This document shows positions 45,012 to 53,540 of a DNA stretch of 64,000 nucleotides, piece by piece (position 1 is the first letter of the stretch; every line of letters begins with the position of its first letter). Source of the DNA: Sagittula stellata E-37 (GTDB lineage Bacteria > Pseudomonadota > Alphaproteobacteria > Rhodobacterales > Rhodobacteraceae); NCBI RefSeq assembly GCF_039724765.1, contig NZ_CP155729.1, forward strand, positions 3,605,501-3,669,500, read 5' to 3'. A model generated the notes under the pieces. That model was not told the DNA's origin, searched no databases, and worked only from the letters and a program-made list of their open reading frames with translations. The position numbers and the translations under genes were made by a program.

Positions 45012-46277
45012 TCAGACCCGGCCCTTCCAAGGCACCAGCACCCGTTCGGCCCATCGCATCAGGATGTCGATCCCGAAGCCGATGATGCCGATCAGGATGA
45101 TCCCCATGATGACGATGTCGGTCAGCTGGAACTTCGAGGCGACCATGATCATCATCCCGGCCCCCTTCTCTGCCGCGACAAGCTCGGCCGCGACGACGGT
45201 GCCCCAGCAGACCCCCATCGCCACCCGCGCGCCGGTGAATATCTCCGGCAGGGAGTTCGGTACGATGACGTGCCGCATGATCTGCCACTTGGACGCGCCA
45301 AGCGAATAGGCGGCGTGGACCTTGGAAATCGCCACGCCGGACACCCCGGCCCGTGCGGCGATGGCCATGATCCAGAGCGCGGCCAGGAACAAAAGGATGA
45401 TCTTTCCCAGCTCGCCGATGCCTGCCCAGATGATGACCAGCGGGATCAGAGCCAGCGGCGGCACGGGGCGCATGAATTCCACGATCGGATCGAACCAGCC
45501 GCGAAACCAGTCCGAGAGACCCATTGCGTAGCCCAGCGGAATGCCCACCAGCGCTCCGAAGAAGAAGCCGAGGATCACGCGGAACAACGAATAACCGAGG
45601 TGTTCCCACAGGGTCGAGTCGCGATAGCCGTCAGAGGCGATTTCGCCGAGGCGGGCCAGGACGGCTTCGGGCGGCGGCAGCCAGATCGGCTCCATCTGCC
45701 AGCCCTTCGCCGGTTCGAAGTTCAGCGTGCCCTTGGGCGACATACCCACCCGCCCGAACTCGGTCATGACGGAGCCGCCCGGCTCGATGGGTTCGCCGTT
45801 CACCGCGATCACGGTGTGGCCTGCGTCGCGGTCCATCTCGTCGTTGCGGTCGACCCGGATCAGGCCGGAGCGCCAGGCGCCCACGCTGTCGCTGTCGTTC
45901 TTCGCCCAGCCCTCACCGGGATCGACCTCCGGCGCGTCTGCATCCGTACCGACCTCGAACACCCGGACCGTCACCGTGGCGTCGTCCGGTTCGACACCGT
46001 CGGCCGTTGCGGTGTAGGTAAAGGTCGCGTCGCCGATGAAGGGACCCGGAGCGTGCAGGAAGCCCGGCACAAGCTTTGAACCGGTGAAAGCCGCCCACAA
46101 CAGGAAGATCACAAGGATCGAGATCACGCTGGCGATGCGGTTCGGCACCACGGCGCTTTCGTCGCCGAACGTCACCGTCTTGAGAGAGGTGTAGTCGGTC
46201 GTCGTCTTGCGCACGATGAACTTCACCAGCACGAAAGACACGACAAAGACGATGGCGTAGATGAGGAAGACGATCAT
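45012..46277 (-). CDS. tauC: Taurine ABC transporter permease, long form
   Basis: A 421-residue permease. Residues 1-22 and about 48-67 are membrane segments, residues about 70-205 form an acidic, largely soluble insert (DGVEPDDATVTVRVFEVGTDADAPE), and the permease domain follows (RVILGFFFGALVGIPLGYAMG, with EAA-loop region AAYSLGASKWQIMRHVIVPNSLPEIF). Escherichia coli TauC has about 275 residues, so the insert is extra. The domain would lie in the periplasm and might help hold the binding protein. Context with tauA, tauB and tpa supports taurine as substrate. Confidence 0.88.
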   Translation of the reverse strand: MIVFLIYAIVFVVSFVLVKFIVRKTTTDYTSLKTVTFGDESAVVPNRIASVISILVIFLLWAAFTGSKLVPGFLHAPGPFIGDATFTYTATADGVEPDDATVTVRVFEVGTDADAPEVDPGEGWAKNDSDSVGAWRSGLIRVDRNDEMDRDAGHTVIAVNGEPIEPGGSVMTEFGRVGMSPKGTLNFEPAKGWQMEPIWLPPPEAVLARLGEIASDGYRDSTLWEHLGYSLFRVILGFFFGALVGIPLGYAMGLSDWFRGWFDPIVEFMRPVPPLALIPLVIIWAGIGELGKIILLFLAALWIMAIAARAGVSGVAISKVHAAYSLGASKWQIMRHVIVPNSLPEIFTGARVAMGVCWGTVVAAELVAAEKGAGMMIMVASKFQLTDIVIMGIILIGIIGFGIDILMRWAERVLVPWKGRV

Positions 46278-46329
46278 GACGCTTCTCCCCTGTCTTGCTG
46301 CATCACGTGCACCCCTGCTCTGAGAACGC

Positions 46330-47136
46330 TCATTCCGCCGTCTCCGATCGTCCCATGATTTCCTCTTCCATGTCCCAGATCATCCCGAGGATCTCCTCGC
46401 GTTTCTGGCCGAAGTCGGGGTGCTTCTTCACCTCTCGCAGGTCCGCGTTGACGCCCATGTCGGCGAAGGGCAGACGGTATTCCGTGTGGATGCGACCCGG
46501 GCGCGGCGCCATGACCAGCAGCCGCTCCCCCAGCAGCAGCGCCTCCTCGACCGAGTGGGTGATGAGGATGATGGTCTTGCCCGTCTCCTTCCAGAGTTTC
46601 AGAACCAGACCTTGCATCTTCTCGCGCGTCAGCGCGTCCAGAGCGCCCAAGGGTTCGTCCATCAGGATCACGTCCGGTTCGTTCGCGAGGCAGCGGGCCA
46701 GGGCCACACGCTGCTGCATCCCGCCCGACAATTCGTAAACTGCCTTTTCCTTGAAGTCCTTAAGGCCCACGACCTCCAAAAGGTGATCGACGGTCTGGGC
46801 CCAGTCGCGTTCACGTTTGCCTGCCATGCGGGGGCCGAAGGACACGTTTTCCCGCACGTTCATCCACTCGAAAAGCGCACCCTGCTGAAACACCATTCCG
46901 CGTTCGCGGTCCGGGCCACGCACCCGGTGCCCGTTCATCACGATCTGCCCTTCGGTCGGCGCAAGGAAACCCGCGACGATGTTCAGAAGCGTGGTCTTTC
47001 CGCAGCCCGAGGGGCCAAGGACGCTCATGAGTTCGCCAGGGGCAAGGGTAAGCGACACGTCTTTCAGCGCCTGCACCGAACTTCCGTTCGGCAGATCGAA
47101 GCGCATGGAAAGGTTTTCGATGGCGAGACCGCTCAT
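46330..47136 (-). CDS. tauB: Taurine ABC transporter ATP-binding protein
   Basis: A 268-residue ATPase with Walker A GPSGCGKTT, Q-loop VFQQGALFEW, signature LSGGMQQRVALARCL, Walker B VILMDEP and H-loop THSVEEAL. This is the nitrate/sulfonate/taurine subgroup. It is preceded by tauA with a stable hairpin in the 120-base gap, and followed after 52 bases by tauC. Confidence 0.92.
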   Translation of the reverse strand: MSGLAIENLSMRFDLPNGSSVQALKDVSLTLAPGELMSVLGPSGCGKTTLLNIVAGFLAPTEGQIVMNGHRVRGPDRERGMVFQQGALFEWMNVRENVSFGPRMAGKRERDWAQTVDHLLEVVGLKDFKEKAVYELSGGMQQRVALARCLANEPDVILMDEPLGALDALTREKMQGLVLKLWKETGKTIILITHSVEEALLLGERLLVMAPRPGRIHTEYRLPFADMGVNADLREVKKHPDFGQKREEILGMIWDMEEEIMGRSETAE

Positions 47137-47225
47137 GCCACCTCCTTTTCTGAGTGCGGAGTTCTGGCCCGACGGATCGGGTCGCGGGCACAGTCATACG
47201 GCGAACCACCGAACCCGGCCCGATG

Positions 47226-47254
47226 GCGCCGCGGCAGGGCCACTGCCGCGGCGC
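47226..47254 (-). repeat. Intercistronic hairpin between tauA and tauB
   Basis: A perfect 11-base-pair G+C-rich stem (GCGCCGCGGCA and complement) with a 7-base loop lies 6 bases after the tauA stop. There is no U-tract. Such hairpins after binding-protein genes usually protect the upstream message and give more binding protein than permease. Confidence 0.65.
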
Positions 47255-47259
47255 AGGTC

Positions 47260-48246
47260 TTACATGCCGTTCGCCGCTTCGAGCGGACCGGTGTTTACGT
47301 TGCCAGCGTAGCTGTCGAGTGCGGAATCGATGGATCCCGCCTCGACGAAGACGTCGGCCACCCCCTTCATGAACTCCTGCGCGCCGCCGCCCAGCCACTT
47401 TTCGGTCAGCTGGTCCTCGACCGTCGGGAAGACGAAGGTCGAGATGGTCGCCATGGTGGCTTCTTCGTCCATCCCCGCGTCCTTGGCGATGACCGGCAGC
47501 ATCTTCTCATGATTGGCTTCGTCCGCCCACATGGCGTTCGCCTCTGCGGTCACGGCAAGGAATTGCGATACGATGTCGGAGTTTTCGGCCACCCAGCCAG
47601 CCGGGCCGGAGGTCACGTCGAACACCAGGATGCCCAGATCTTCCTTCTCGGCGCCGGTCAGCAGGACATTGCCGTGCTCTTTCATGCGGCGCAGCGAACC
47701 GCCCCAGCCGCAGGCCATATCGACCGAGCCCTGCGCGATGGCGGCGGCACCGTCCGGCGGTGCCATGTCGACCACTTCCATGGAAGAGATATCCACGCCG
47801 AAGTGGTTCATCTGCTTCAAGAAACCGTAATGCGCAGCGGTGCCCAGCGGGACGGCGACCTTCTTGCCAGCAAGCTCCCCGGCAGAGTCCTTGTCGATCT
47901 CCAGCGCCTCGGCCACGACGCAGTTGTCGTTGTCGGCATAGGACACCGCGACGTCTAGGATCTGCAGATCCTGACCTGCGGAAACCGCAACCACGAAGGG
48001 CGGCACGCCCTGGCTGACGGACAGGTTCACGTCACCGGAAGCCATCGCGGCGCTCATCGCGGTCCCTGTGTCGAAGCTGACCCAGTTGACGTCCACGCCC
48101 ATCGCCTCTTCGTACATGCCTTCGGCCTTCGCGTACTGGAAGGGCATTGGCCATTCGAGGAAGTAGCCAACGGTGATTTCTTCGGCCTGCGCCATCCCTG
48201 CCATGACGGCCATACCGGCCACGGCGCCCAGAAGGGTCTTTTTCAT
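47260..48246 (-). CDS. tauA: Taurine ABC transporter substrate-binding protein
   Basis: A 328-residue periplasmic protein with a signal peptide (KTLLGAVAGMAVMAGMAQA, cleavage near residue 21). The mature part has ITVGYFLEWPMPFQYAKAEG and SVSQGVPPFVVAVSAGQDL, which resembles taurine and sulfonate binding proteins. First gene of tauABC, divergent from tpa. Substrate is inferred from context. Confidence 0.92.
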   Translation of the reverse strand: MKKTLLGAVAGMAVMAGMAQAEEITVGYFLEWPMPFQYAKAEGMYEEAMGVDVNWVSFDTGTAMSAAMASGDVNLSVSQGVPPFVVAVSAGQDLQILDVAVSYADNDNCVVAEALEIDKDSAGELAGKKVAVPLGTAAHYGFLKQMNHFGVDISSMEVVDMAPPDGAAAIAQGSVDMACGWGGSLRRMKEHGNVLLTGAEKEDLGILVFDVTSGPAGWVAENSDIVSQFLAVTAEANAMWADEANHEKMLPVIAKDAGMDEEATMATISTFVFPTVEDQLTEKWLGGGAQEFMKGVADVFVEAGSIDSALDSYAGNVNTGPLEAANGM

Positions 48247-48575
48247 CGATACATCTCCCGTGTTGTCCCCGTCCTTGCGGGGGCTTTACGCGGGTCCGGC
48301 CCGCGGACGCCTCGCTTCGGACGCCGCGTCCGATCCGACCAGCAAACAGGCAGCCGATCAACGATTTTTCGGACAGACCTTGTACCCCATAGGTTCTGCG
48401 CACCCTGACCGGCCTCGAATTATTCTGGCAACCACCTGAGATTCATGAGAAATCGATTCCGTGCGCAACCGGCAAGCGACAAACTGGCACCATATGAGCG
48501 CCTCAACTGGCCCTATAAGCCGCTCAAAATTACGGCCAACTGGATCAAATCCCGCCTCTTAAGGAGTCTCTCACG
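48247..48575. other. 329-base divergent region between tauA and tpa
   Basis: No gene is supported. The tpa-proximal half carries three CTGG-headed repeats (48484, 48507 and 48540) that may be TauR-type operators. The tauA-proximal half is G+C-rich and holds a small CCCCG-GCGGGG hairpin in the tauA leader. Confidence 0.5.
48482..48551 (+). promoter_or_regulatory. Direct repeats upstream of tpa, candidate TauR operators
   Basis: AACTGGCACCATATGAGC (from 48482) and AACTGGCCCTATAAGC (from 48505) are imperfect direct repeats 23 bp apart; a third, AACTGGATCAAATC, starts at 48538. TauR, a MocR-type activator of taurine genes in Rhodobacter capsulatus, is reported to bind direct repeats of the type CTGGAC-Y-TAA, which these resemble. 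Confidence 0.5.
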
Positions 48576-49970
48576 ATGATGGACGGCACCTACTCCCAGA
48601 ACGATCTTTCCCACGTGGTGGATGCAGACAAGGCCCACGTCTGGCACCACCTTGTGCAGCACAAGCCCTTCGAGACGAAGGACCCGAATATCATCATCGA
48701 GGGCAAGGGCATGCGCGTCTGGAACCAGGCGGGCAAGGAACACCTCGACGCCGTGTCCGGCGGTGTCTGGACGGTCAACGTGGGCTACGGCCGCGAGCGG
48801 ATTGCAAAGGCGGTCTACGACCAGCTCATGCGGCTGAACTACTTTGCGGGCTCTGCCGGATCGGTGCCCGGCGCGCTCTTTGCCGAAAAGCTGATCGAGA
48901 AGATGCCGGGGATGACCCGCGTCTACTACACGAACTCGGGCTCGGAGGCGAACGAGAAGGCCTTCAAGATGATCCGCCAGATCGCGCACAAGCGTCATGG
49001 CGGCAAGAAGCACAAGATCCTGTACCGCGACCGCGATTATCACGGCACGACCATCGGTTGCCTGTCGGCGGGCGGTCAGGACGAGCGCAACGCGCAATAC
49101 GGCCCCTTCACTCCCGGGTTCGTCCGCGTCCCGCATTGTCTCGAATACCGCAAGCACGAGCAGGACGGCGCGCCGGTCGAGAACTACGGCGAGTGGGCCG
49201 CGGAGCAGATCGAAAAGGTCATCCTCGCCGAGGGGCCGGACACTGTGGGTGGGCTCTGCCTTGAGCCGGTGACCGCAGGCGGCGGCGTGATCGCACCGCC
49301 GGAGGGCTACTGGCAGAAGGTGCAGGAGATCTGCCGCAAGTACGATGTGTTGCTGCACATCGACGAAGTGGTCTGCGGCGTGGGCCGGACCGGCACCTGG
49401 TTCGGCTACCAGCACTACGGCATCGAGCCCGACTTCGTGACCATGGCCAAGGGCGTCGCTTCCGGGTATGCGGCCATCGCCTGCATGGTCACGTCCGAGC
49501 GCGTCTTCGAGATGTTCAAGGACGATGCCACCGACCCGATGAACTACTTCCGCGATATCTCCACCTTCGGGGGCTGCACGGCAGGTCCGGCGGCCGCCAT
49601 CGAGAACATGGCGATCATCGAGGAAGAGGGGCTGCTGGAGAACACAACGGACATGGGCGCCTACATGCTCGACCAGCTCAACGCGCTGGCCGACCGGCAC
49701 AAGGTCATCGGCGACGTGCGCGGCAAGGGGTTGTTCCTTGGCGCCGAACTGGTGACCGACCGCCAGTCGAAGGACGTCGTGCCCGAGGCGCAGGTGCAAG
49801 CTGTGGTTGCGGACTGCATGGCGCAGGGCGTCATCATCGGCGCGACCAACCGGTCCGTCCCGGGGCGCAACAACACGCTGTGCTTCTCGCCCGCACTCAT
49901 CGCGACGAAGGACGACATCGACGAGATCGTCTCTGCCGTCGACGGTGCGCTCGGGCGTATCTTCGCGTGA
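48576..49970 (+). CDS. tpa: Taurine--pyruvate aminotransferase
   Basis: A 464-residue class III PLP aminotransferase that converts taurine and pyruvate to sulfoacetaldehyde and alanine. Cofactor motifs are YTNSGSEANEKAFKM, RDRDYHGTTIG, HIDEVVCGVGRTG and TMAKGVASGY with the Schiff-base lysine. Placement opposite tauABC makes taurine the likely substrate rather than another omega-amino acid. AAGGAG precedes the start (an ATGATG pair). xsc, which would use the product, is not in this window. Confidence 0.93.
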   Translation: MMDGTYSQNDLSHVVDADKAHVWHHLVQHKPFETKDPNIIIEGKGMRVWNQAGKEHLDAVSGGVWTVNVGYGRERIAKAVYDQLMRLNYFAGSAGSVPGALFAEKLIEKMPGMTRVYYTNSGSEANEKAFKMIRQIAHKRHGGKKHKILYRDRDYHGTTIGCLSAGGQDERNAQYGPFTPGFVRVPHCLEYRKHEQDGAPVENYGEWAAEQIEKVILAEGPDTVGGLCLEPVTAGGGVIAPPEGYWQKVQEICRKYDVLLHIDEVVCGVGRTGTWFGYQHYGIEPDFVTMAKGVASGYAAIACMVTSERVFEMFKDDATDPMNYFRDISTFGGCTAGPAAAIENMAIIEEEGLLENTTDMGAYMLDQLNALADRHKVIGDVRGKGLFLGAELVTDRQSKDVVPEAQVQAVVADCMAQGVIIGATNRSVPGRNNTLCFSPALIATKDDIDEIVSAVDGALGRIFA

Positions 49971-50659
49971 CCCCGACCAATGACCACGGGCAGCCCATAG
50001 GCGTGTCCGTGGCCCCACATTTCCCGCGCCCCCGTCCGCCGCACGTTGCGCTGGACGGGCGGTTCGGGCGTCTTGTACCGCTGCGCGAGGAACACGCGTC
50101 TGGGCTGTACGCCGCCTTTGCGGCGGACACGGCTGGCACCGGCTGGACCTATCTGCCCATCGACGCATGGGACACAGAAGAGGCCGCCGCCCGCTGGTGC
50201 CGCACAGCGCAGGGTTCGGCCGATCCACAATTCTACACCGTAGAGGATGCGGATGGCGTGGCGTCGGGCTTTTGCTCGCTTCTCAGGATCGACCCTTCCG
50301 TGGGGTCCGCAGAGGTCGGCTTCATCCACTTTGCACCCCGCTTGCAACGCACGGCCCTGGCGACCGAAGCGATGGTCCTGCTCATGCGTCACGCCTTCGA
50401 CACTCTTGGATACCGGCGCTACGAGTGGAAATGCGATGCGCTGAACGCGCCGTCGATGCGTGCGGCAGAGCGGCTGGGCTTTACATACGAAGGCACGTTT
50501 CGACAGGCGACGATCTACAAGGCCCGCAACCGCGACACGGCGTGGTTCTCGATCATCGACGCCGAGTGGCCAGCGCTGAAGGCACGCTTCGACCGCTGGC
50601 TCTCGCACGGGAACTTCGACGGCGATGGCCGCCAGAAAGCCCGCCTGTCCGAGGTCTAA
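49967..50659 (+). CDS. GNAT-family N-acetyltransferase (RimJ/RimL type)
   Basis: A 230-residue acetyltransferase. GSAEVGFIHFAPRLQRTALATEAMVLLMRHAF is the acetyl-CoA-binding motif A region (with T replacing the usual Gly in QRTALAT), and SMRAAERLGFTYEGTFRQATIYKARNRDTAWFS is the RimL-type C-terminal part. The start is a GTG at 49967 overlapping the tpa stop as GTGA, so it is coupled to tpa, but no taurine-related function is known. The acceptor is unknown. Confidence 0.83.
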   Translation: MTPTNDHGQPIGVSVAPHFPRPRPPHVALDGRFGRLVPLREEHASGLYAAFAADTAGTGWTYLPIDAWDTEEAAARWCRTAQGSADPQFYTVEDADGVASGFCSLLRIDPSVGSAEVGFIHFAPRLQRTALATEAMVLLMRHAFDTLGYRRYEWKCDALNAPSMRAAERLGFTYEGTFRQATIYKARNRDTAWFSIIDAEWPALKARFDRWLSHGNFDGDGRQKARLSEV

Positions 50660-50786
50660 TCCGCCGGACAGCCGGGTTTTGCTGTGTATTGCAGACATAT
50701 TCCGGCTTGATGCGTAGCGAGGGTTGAGAAACGGTCAACCTGTTTCGTGGCATGACTGGACAAATCCACCAATATGGAGCGTTCGC

Positions 50787-51377
50787 ATGCCGGCCCGTTA
50801 CCCAGACTATCCCTATGTGGAACCCATCGCCTCGAACGTCTCCCAGGAAGAGATCGAGGCGACAATAAGCGACCTTCTGGCCAATCACCCGGGGGTCTGC
50901 CTGAAAGAGGGGCCGCTTGACGGGCTGTGCCGGGCGTTGAACGTCGACATCGAGTACTCCAGCCCGCCGCACGAAATGATGCTGGACGTGCCGCTGCACA
51001 AGCGTGCGGTGATCTGGCTTCCGAAGAACGGGCGCCCGAAGAATGACCGCGTCGCAGCCGCCATCGGGATCGGCCACTGGATCCTGCACGTTCCGATCAC
51101 CCGCGAAAAGCACCCCGGGTGCGGGGTGCAGGCGCTTCACCGGCCCAAGGAACTCGCGGCGCAGATGGAGGCGCGCCGCTTCGCCTACATCCTGCTGATG
51201 CCGGACGAAGCGTTCCGCAATCTATGGTACGAAGGGCGCGCGCAGGCTGTGGCAGACGTGCTGAACGTGCCGACGCAGGTTGTCTATGAACGCGCGTCGA
51301 TGCTGGACCTCGCCCCTCCGGAGAGTGCCGGTGACAAGTACGAATGGAAGGAGCGTCCGGCCATCGGCGGCTATTGA
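50787..51377 (+). CDS. ImmA/IrrE-family protein with a degenerate metal site
   Basis: A 196-residue protein with the ImmA/IrrE layout: an N-terminal helix pair, GPLDGLCRALNVDIEY, the helix AAAIGIGHWILHVP, and QMEARRFAYILLMPDEAFRNL followed by a VLNVPTQVVYERASML ending. In active members the helix reads HELGHxxLH; here the first His and the Glu are replaced (IGIGHWILH), while EARRFA, with the third ligand, remains. So it is unlikely to be a protease of the normal type and may act by binding. GGAG precedes the ATG. No phage or toxin gene is near. Confidence 0.8.
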   Translation: MPARYPDYPYVEPIASNVSQEEIEATISDLLANHPGVCLKEGPLDGLCRALNVDIEYSSPPHEMMLDVPLHKRAVIWLPKNGRPKNDRVAAAIGIGHWILHVPITREKHPGCGVQALHRPKELAAQMEARRFAYILLMPDEAFRNLWYEGRAQAVADVLNVPTQVVYERASMLDLAPPESAGDKYEWKERPAIGGY

Positions 51378-51393
51378 GCCCCTCAAACGACAA

Positions 51394-51424
51394 AGGGCCG
51401 CCAGCATGGACGACCCTCTTTATA
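51394..51424 (+). terminator. Terminator after the ImmA/IrrE-family gene
   Basis: A 9-base-pair stem around AGGGCCGCC with wobble pairs, followed by CTTTATAT, lies 17 bases after the stop. On the other strand it is followed by TTTG and could serve the convergent HU gene. Confidence 0.5.
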
Positions 51425-51503
51425 TCTGTGGGGGCGTTGGCCCCGATCGAGCGCTGCACGACCAAAAGCTTCCGCCCTGCGGCCGGATCAGCCTCTGCAG
51501 CGA

Positions 51504-51791
51504 TCAGGCGTTTACGCTGTCCTTCAGAGCCTTCGCAATGGTCATCTTGACCTGCTTGTCGGCTTCCTTCTTGAACTGCTCGCCGGTGGCGGGGTTCCGC
51601 ACCATGCGTTCCGGACGCTCACGGCAGTAGATCTTGCCAACGCCGGGAAGGGTCACGGCACCGCCGTCAGCCACTTCGGAAGTAATGATTTCCACAAGGC
51701 TGTCCAGAGCAGCGTTCGCGGTCTTCTTGTCCGCGTCCATCTTCTCTGCCAGTGCAGCCACAAGCTGGGTCTTTGTCATCGGCTTCGCCAT
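51504..51791 (-). CDS. hup: HU-family DNA-binding protein
   Basis: A 95-residue histone-like protein. It starts MAKPMTKTQLVAALAEKMDADKK, has the dimer core SLVEIITSEVADGGAVTLPGVGKI, and the DNA-binding arm CRERPERMVRNPATGE with the conserved NPxTG. It bends and compacts DNA in the nucleoid. AAGGAG precedes the ATG at 51791; a plausible promoter lies about 110-140 bases upstream. It is longer at the N-terminus than minimal HU by a few residues. Confidence 0.93.
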   Translation of the reverse strand: MAKPMTKTQLVAALAEKMDADKKTANAALDSLVEIITSEVADGGAVTLPGVGKIYCRERPERMVRNPATGEQFKKEADKQVKMTIAKALKDSVNA

Positions 51792-51900
51792 TTCATGGTC
51801 TCCTTCTGATGCGCCACCGCCTACCTGCATGAGCGCTTTATCACTGCCCAAACTCCCTTGGGCCTCTGCGCGGCATTAAAACCGGATATGGGCGGGAAAC

Positions 51901-51929
51901 ACAATAATTCGTGGCTTACACCCAACCAA
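51901..51929 (-). promoter_or_regulatory. Possible HU promoter
   Basis: On the minus strand TTGGTT, a 17-base spacer and TATTGT lie about 110 bases upstream of the HU start in an A+T-rich gap. The -10 matches TATAAT at four positions. Confidence 0.35.
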
Positions 51930-51972
51930 TATTGTGCATTTTGTGCCTGTTTCCCTCAGGTCAACTGACGCT

Positions 51973-53457
51973 TCAGAGGAATGCAGTCTCTTCAAAGCTG
52001 CGCAGTTTGCGGCTGTGTATGCGTTCCAGCGGCATGTCGCGCAGTGATTCCATGGCTCTTATTCCGATTCTCAGGTGGCGTGCCACCTGCGTCTTGTAGA
52101 AATCGGAGGCCATGCCCGGCAATTTCAGCTCGCCGTGTAGCGGCTTGTCGGACACGCACAGCAGCGTCCCGTAAGGCACGCGAAAGCGAAATCCGTTGGC
52201 CGCGATCGTCGCGGATTCCATATCCAAGGCCACTGCCCGCGACTGCGAAAGGCGCTGGACCGGGCCTGTGTGTTCGCGCAGTTCCCAGTTGCGATTATCG
52301 ACGGTCGCCACCGTCCCTGTGCGCATGATCCGCTTCAGGTCATACCCAGAAAGCTGCGTTTCGGCCGCGACCGCGTCTTCCAGGGCCACCTGGATCTCGG
52401 CCAGCGCAGGGATCGGCACCCATATCGGCAGGTCGTCGTCCAGGACCTTGTCCTCGCGCAGGTAGCCGTGTGCCAGAACGAAATCCCCCAGAGACTGCGA
52501 ATTCCGGAGCCCTGCGCAATGCCCGACCATCAGCCAGGCATGGGGCCGCAGCACCGCGATGTGGTCCGTCGCCGTCTTGGCGTTCGACGGTCCGATGCCG
52601 ATGTTGACCAGCGTGATACCGGACCCGTCGGGACGCTTGAGGTGATACGTCGGCATCTGCGGCATCCGCAGGGGCACAGCAATCTGTTCCGAGGGGTCAG
52701 ATATCTCGGTGTTGTCGGTGCTCACGAAGCTGGTGTAGCCCGATGCCTCGTCGGCCAGCATCGCGCGGGCGTACGCTTCGAATTCCGACACGTAGAACTG
52801 GTAGTTGGTGAAGAGGACGTGGTTCTGGAAGTGAGCGGGGTCTGTCGCCGTGTAATGCGCAAGCCGAGCCAGCGAGTAGTCGACGCGCTGTGCCGTGAAG
52901 GGCGCCAGCGGCGCGGCCTCTCCCGGCTGGGTCACGGCCACGCCGTTGACGATGTCGTCGTTCGTCGTCGTGAGATCCGGCACGTCGAACACGTCCCGCA
53001 GGACAAAATCCGCGGCACCTTCCTGCGGGACGGTCACGTCCGGGTAGTTGGCAACGGCGAAATGCACCGGCATCGGCACGTCGGAGGCACCGATCTGCAC
53101 TTTCACCCCGTGGTTCGCCAGCAGCAGACCGATCTGCTGCCGCAGGTAGTGGCGGAACATGTAGGGCCGCGTCACCGTCGTGGCAAAGGTCCCCGGCGTC
53201 GCCACGTGACCGAACGACAGGCGGCTGTCGACCTTGGCGAAGCTGGCCGTGGTGAAACGGACCTCGGGATAGAAGGCGCGAAGCCGCCGCCCGGGATGCC
53301 CTTCGACCATCGCCTGCAGGAAGCCATCCCGAAGAAAGCCCGCGGACGCGTCGTAAAGTTCGCAAAGCCTGTCCACTGCGGCGCGCGCGTCGTCGAATAG
53401 TTCCGGCTCCGGCAGGTCCGGGGTCAGTTCATTCAACGGCTCCATGGTGTCTTGCAT
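51973..53457 (-). CDS. amn: AMP nucleosidase
   Basis: A 494-residue enzyme that cleaves AMP to adenine and ribose-5-phosphate in purine turnover. The N-terminal regulatory domain (AFYPEVRFTTASFAKVDSRLSFG) is followed by a phosphorylase-like catalytic domain with LVNIGIGPSNAKTATDHIAVLRP, WLMVGHCAGLRNSQSLGDFVLA and ALDMESATIAANGF. Length matches the long bacterial AMN. Both domains are intact. It lies alone between convergent and divergent neighbours. Confidence 0.93.
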   Translation of the reverse strand: MQDTMEPLNELTPDLPEPELFDDARAAVDRLCELYDASAGFLRDGFLQAMVEGHPGRRLRAFYPEVRFTTASFAKVDSRLSFGHVATPGTFATTVTRPYMFRHYLRQQIGLLLANHGVKVQIGASDVPMPVHFAVANYPDVTVPQEGAADFVLRDVFDVPDLTTTNDDIVNGVAVTQPGEAAPLAPFTAQRVDYSLARLAHYTATDPAHFQNHVLFTNYQFYVSEFEAYARAMLADEASGYTSFVSTDNTEISDPSEQIAVPLRMPQMPTYHLKRPDGSGITLVNIGIGPSNAKTATDHIAVLRPHAWLMVGHCAGLRNSQSLGDFVLAHGYLREDKVLDDDLPIWVPIPALAEIQVALEDAVAAETQLSGYDLKRIMRTGTVATVDNRNWELREHTGPVQRLSQSRAVALDMESATIAANGFRFRVPYGTLLCVSDKPLHGELKLPGMASDFYKTQVARHLRIGIRAMESLRDMPLERIHSRKLRSFEETAFL

Positions 53458-53540
53458 CGCGTGTTCCTTACTCTCTTGCCCGGAACGTTGACAGCTTGTC
53501 GCAGCGGGTGCAACCTGCCGAAAAGGTCAGGAGGACTGAC

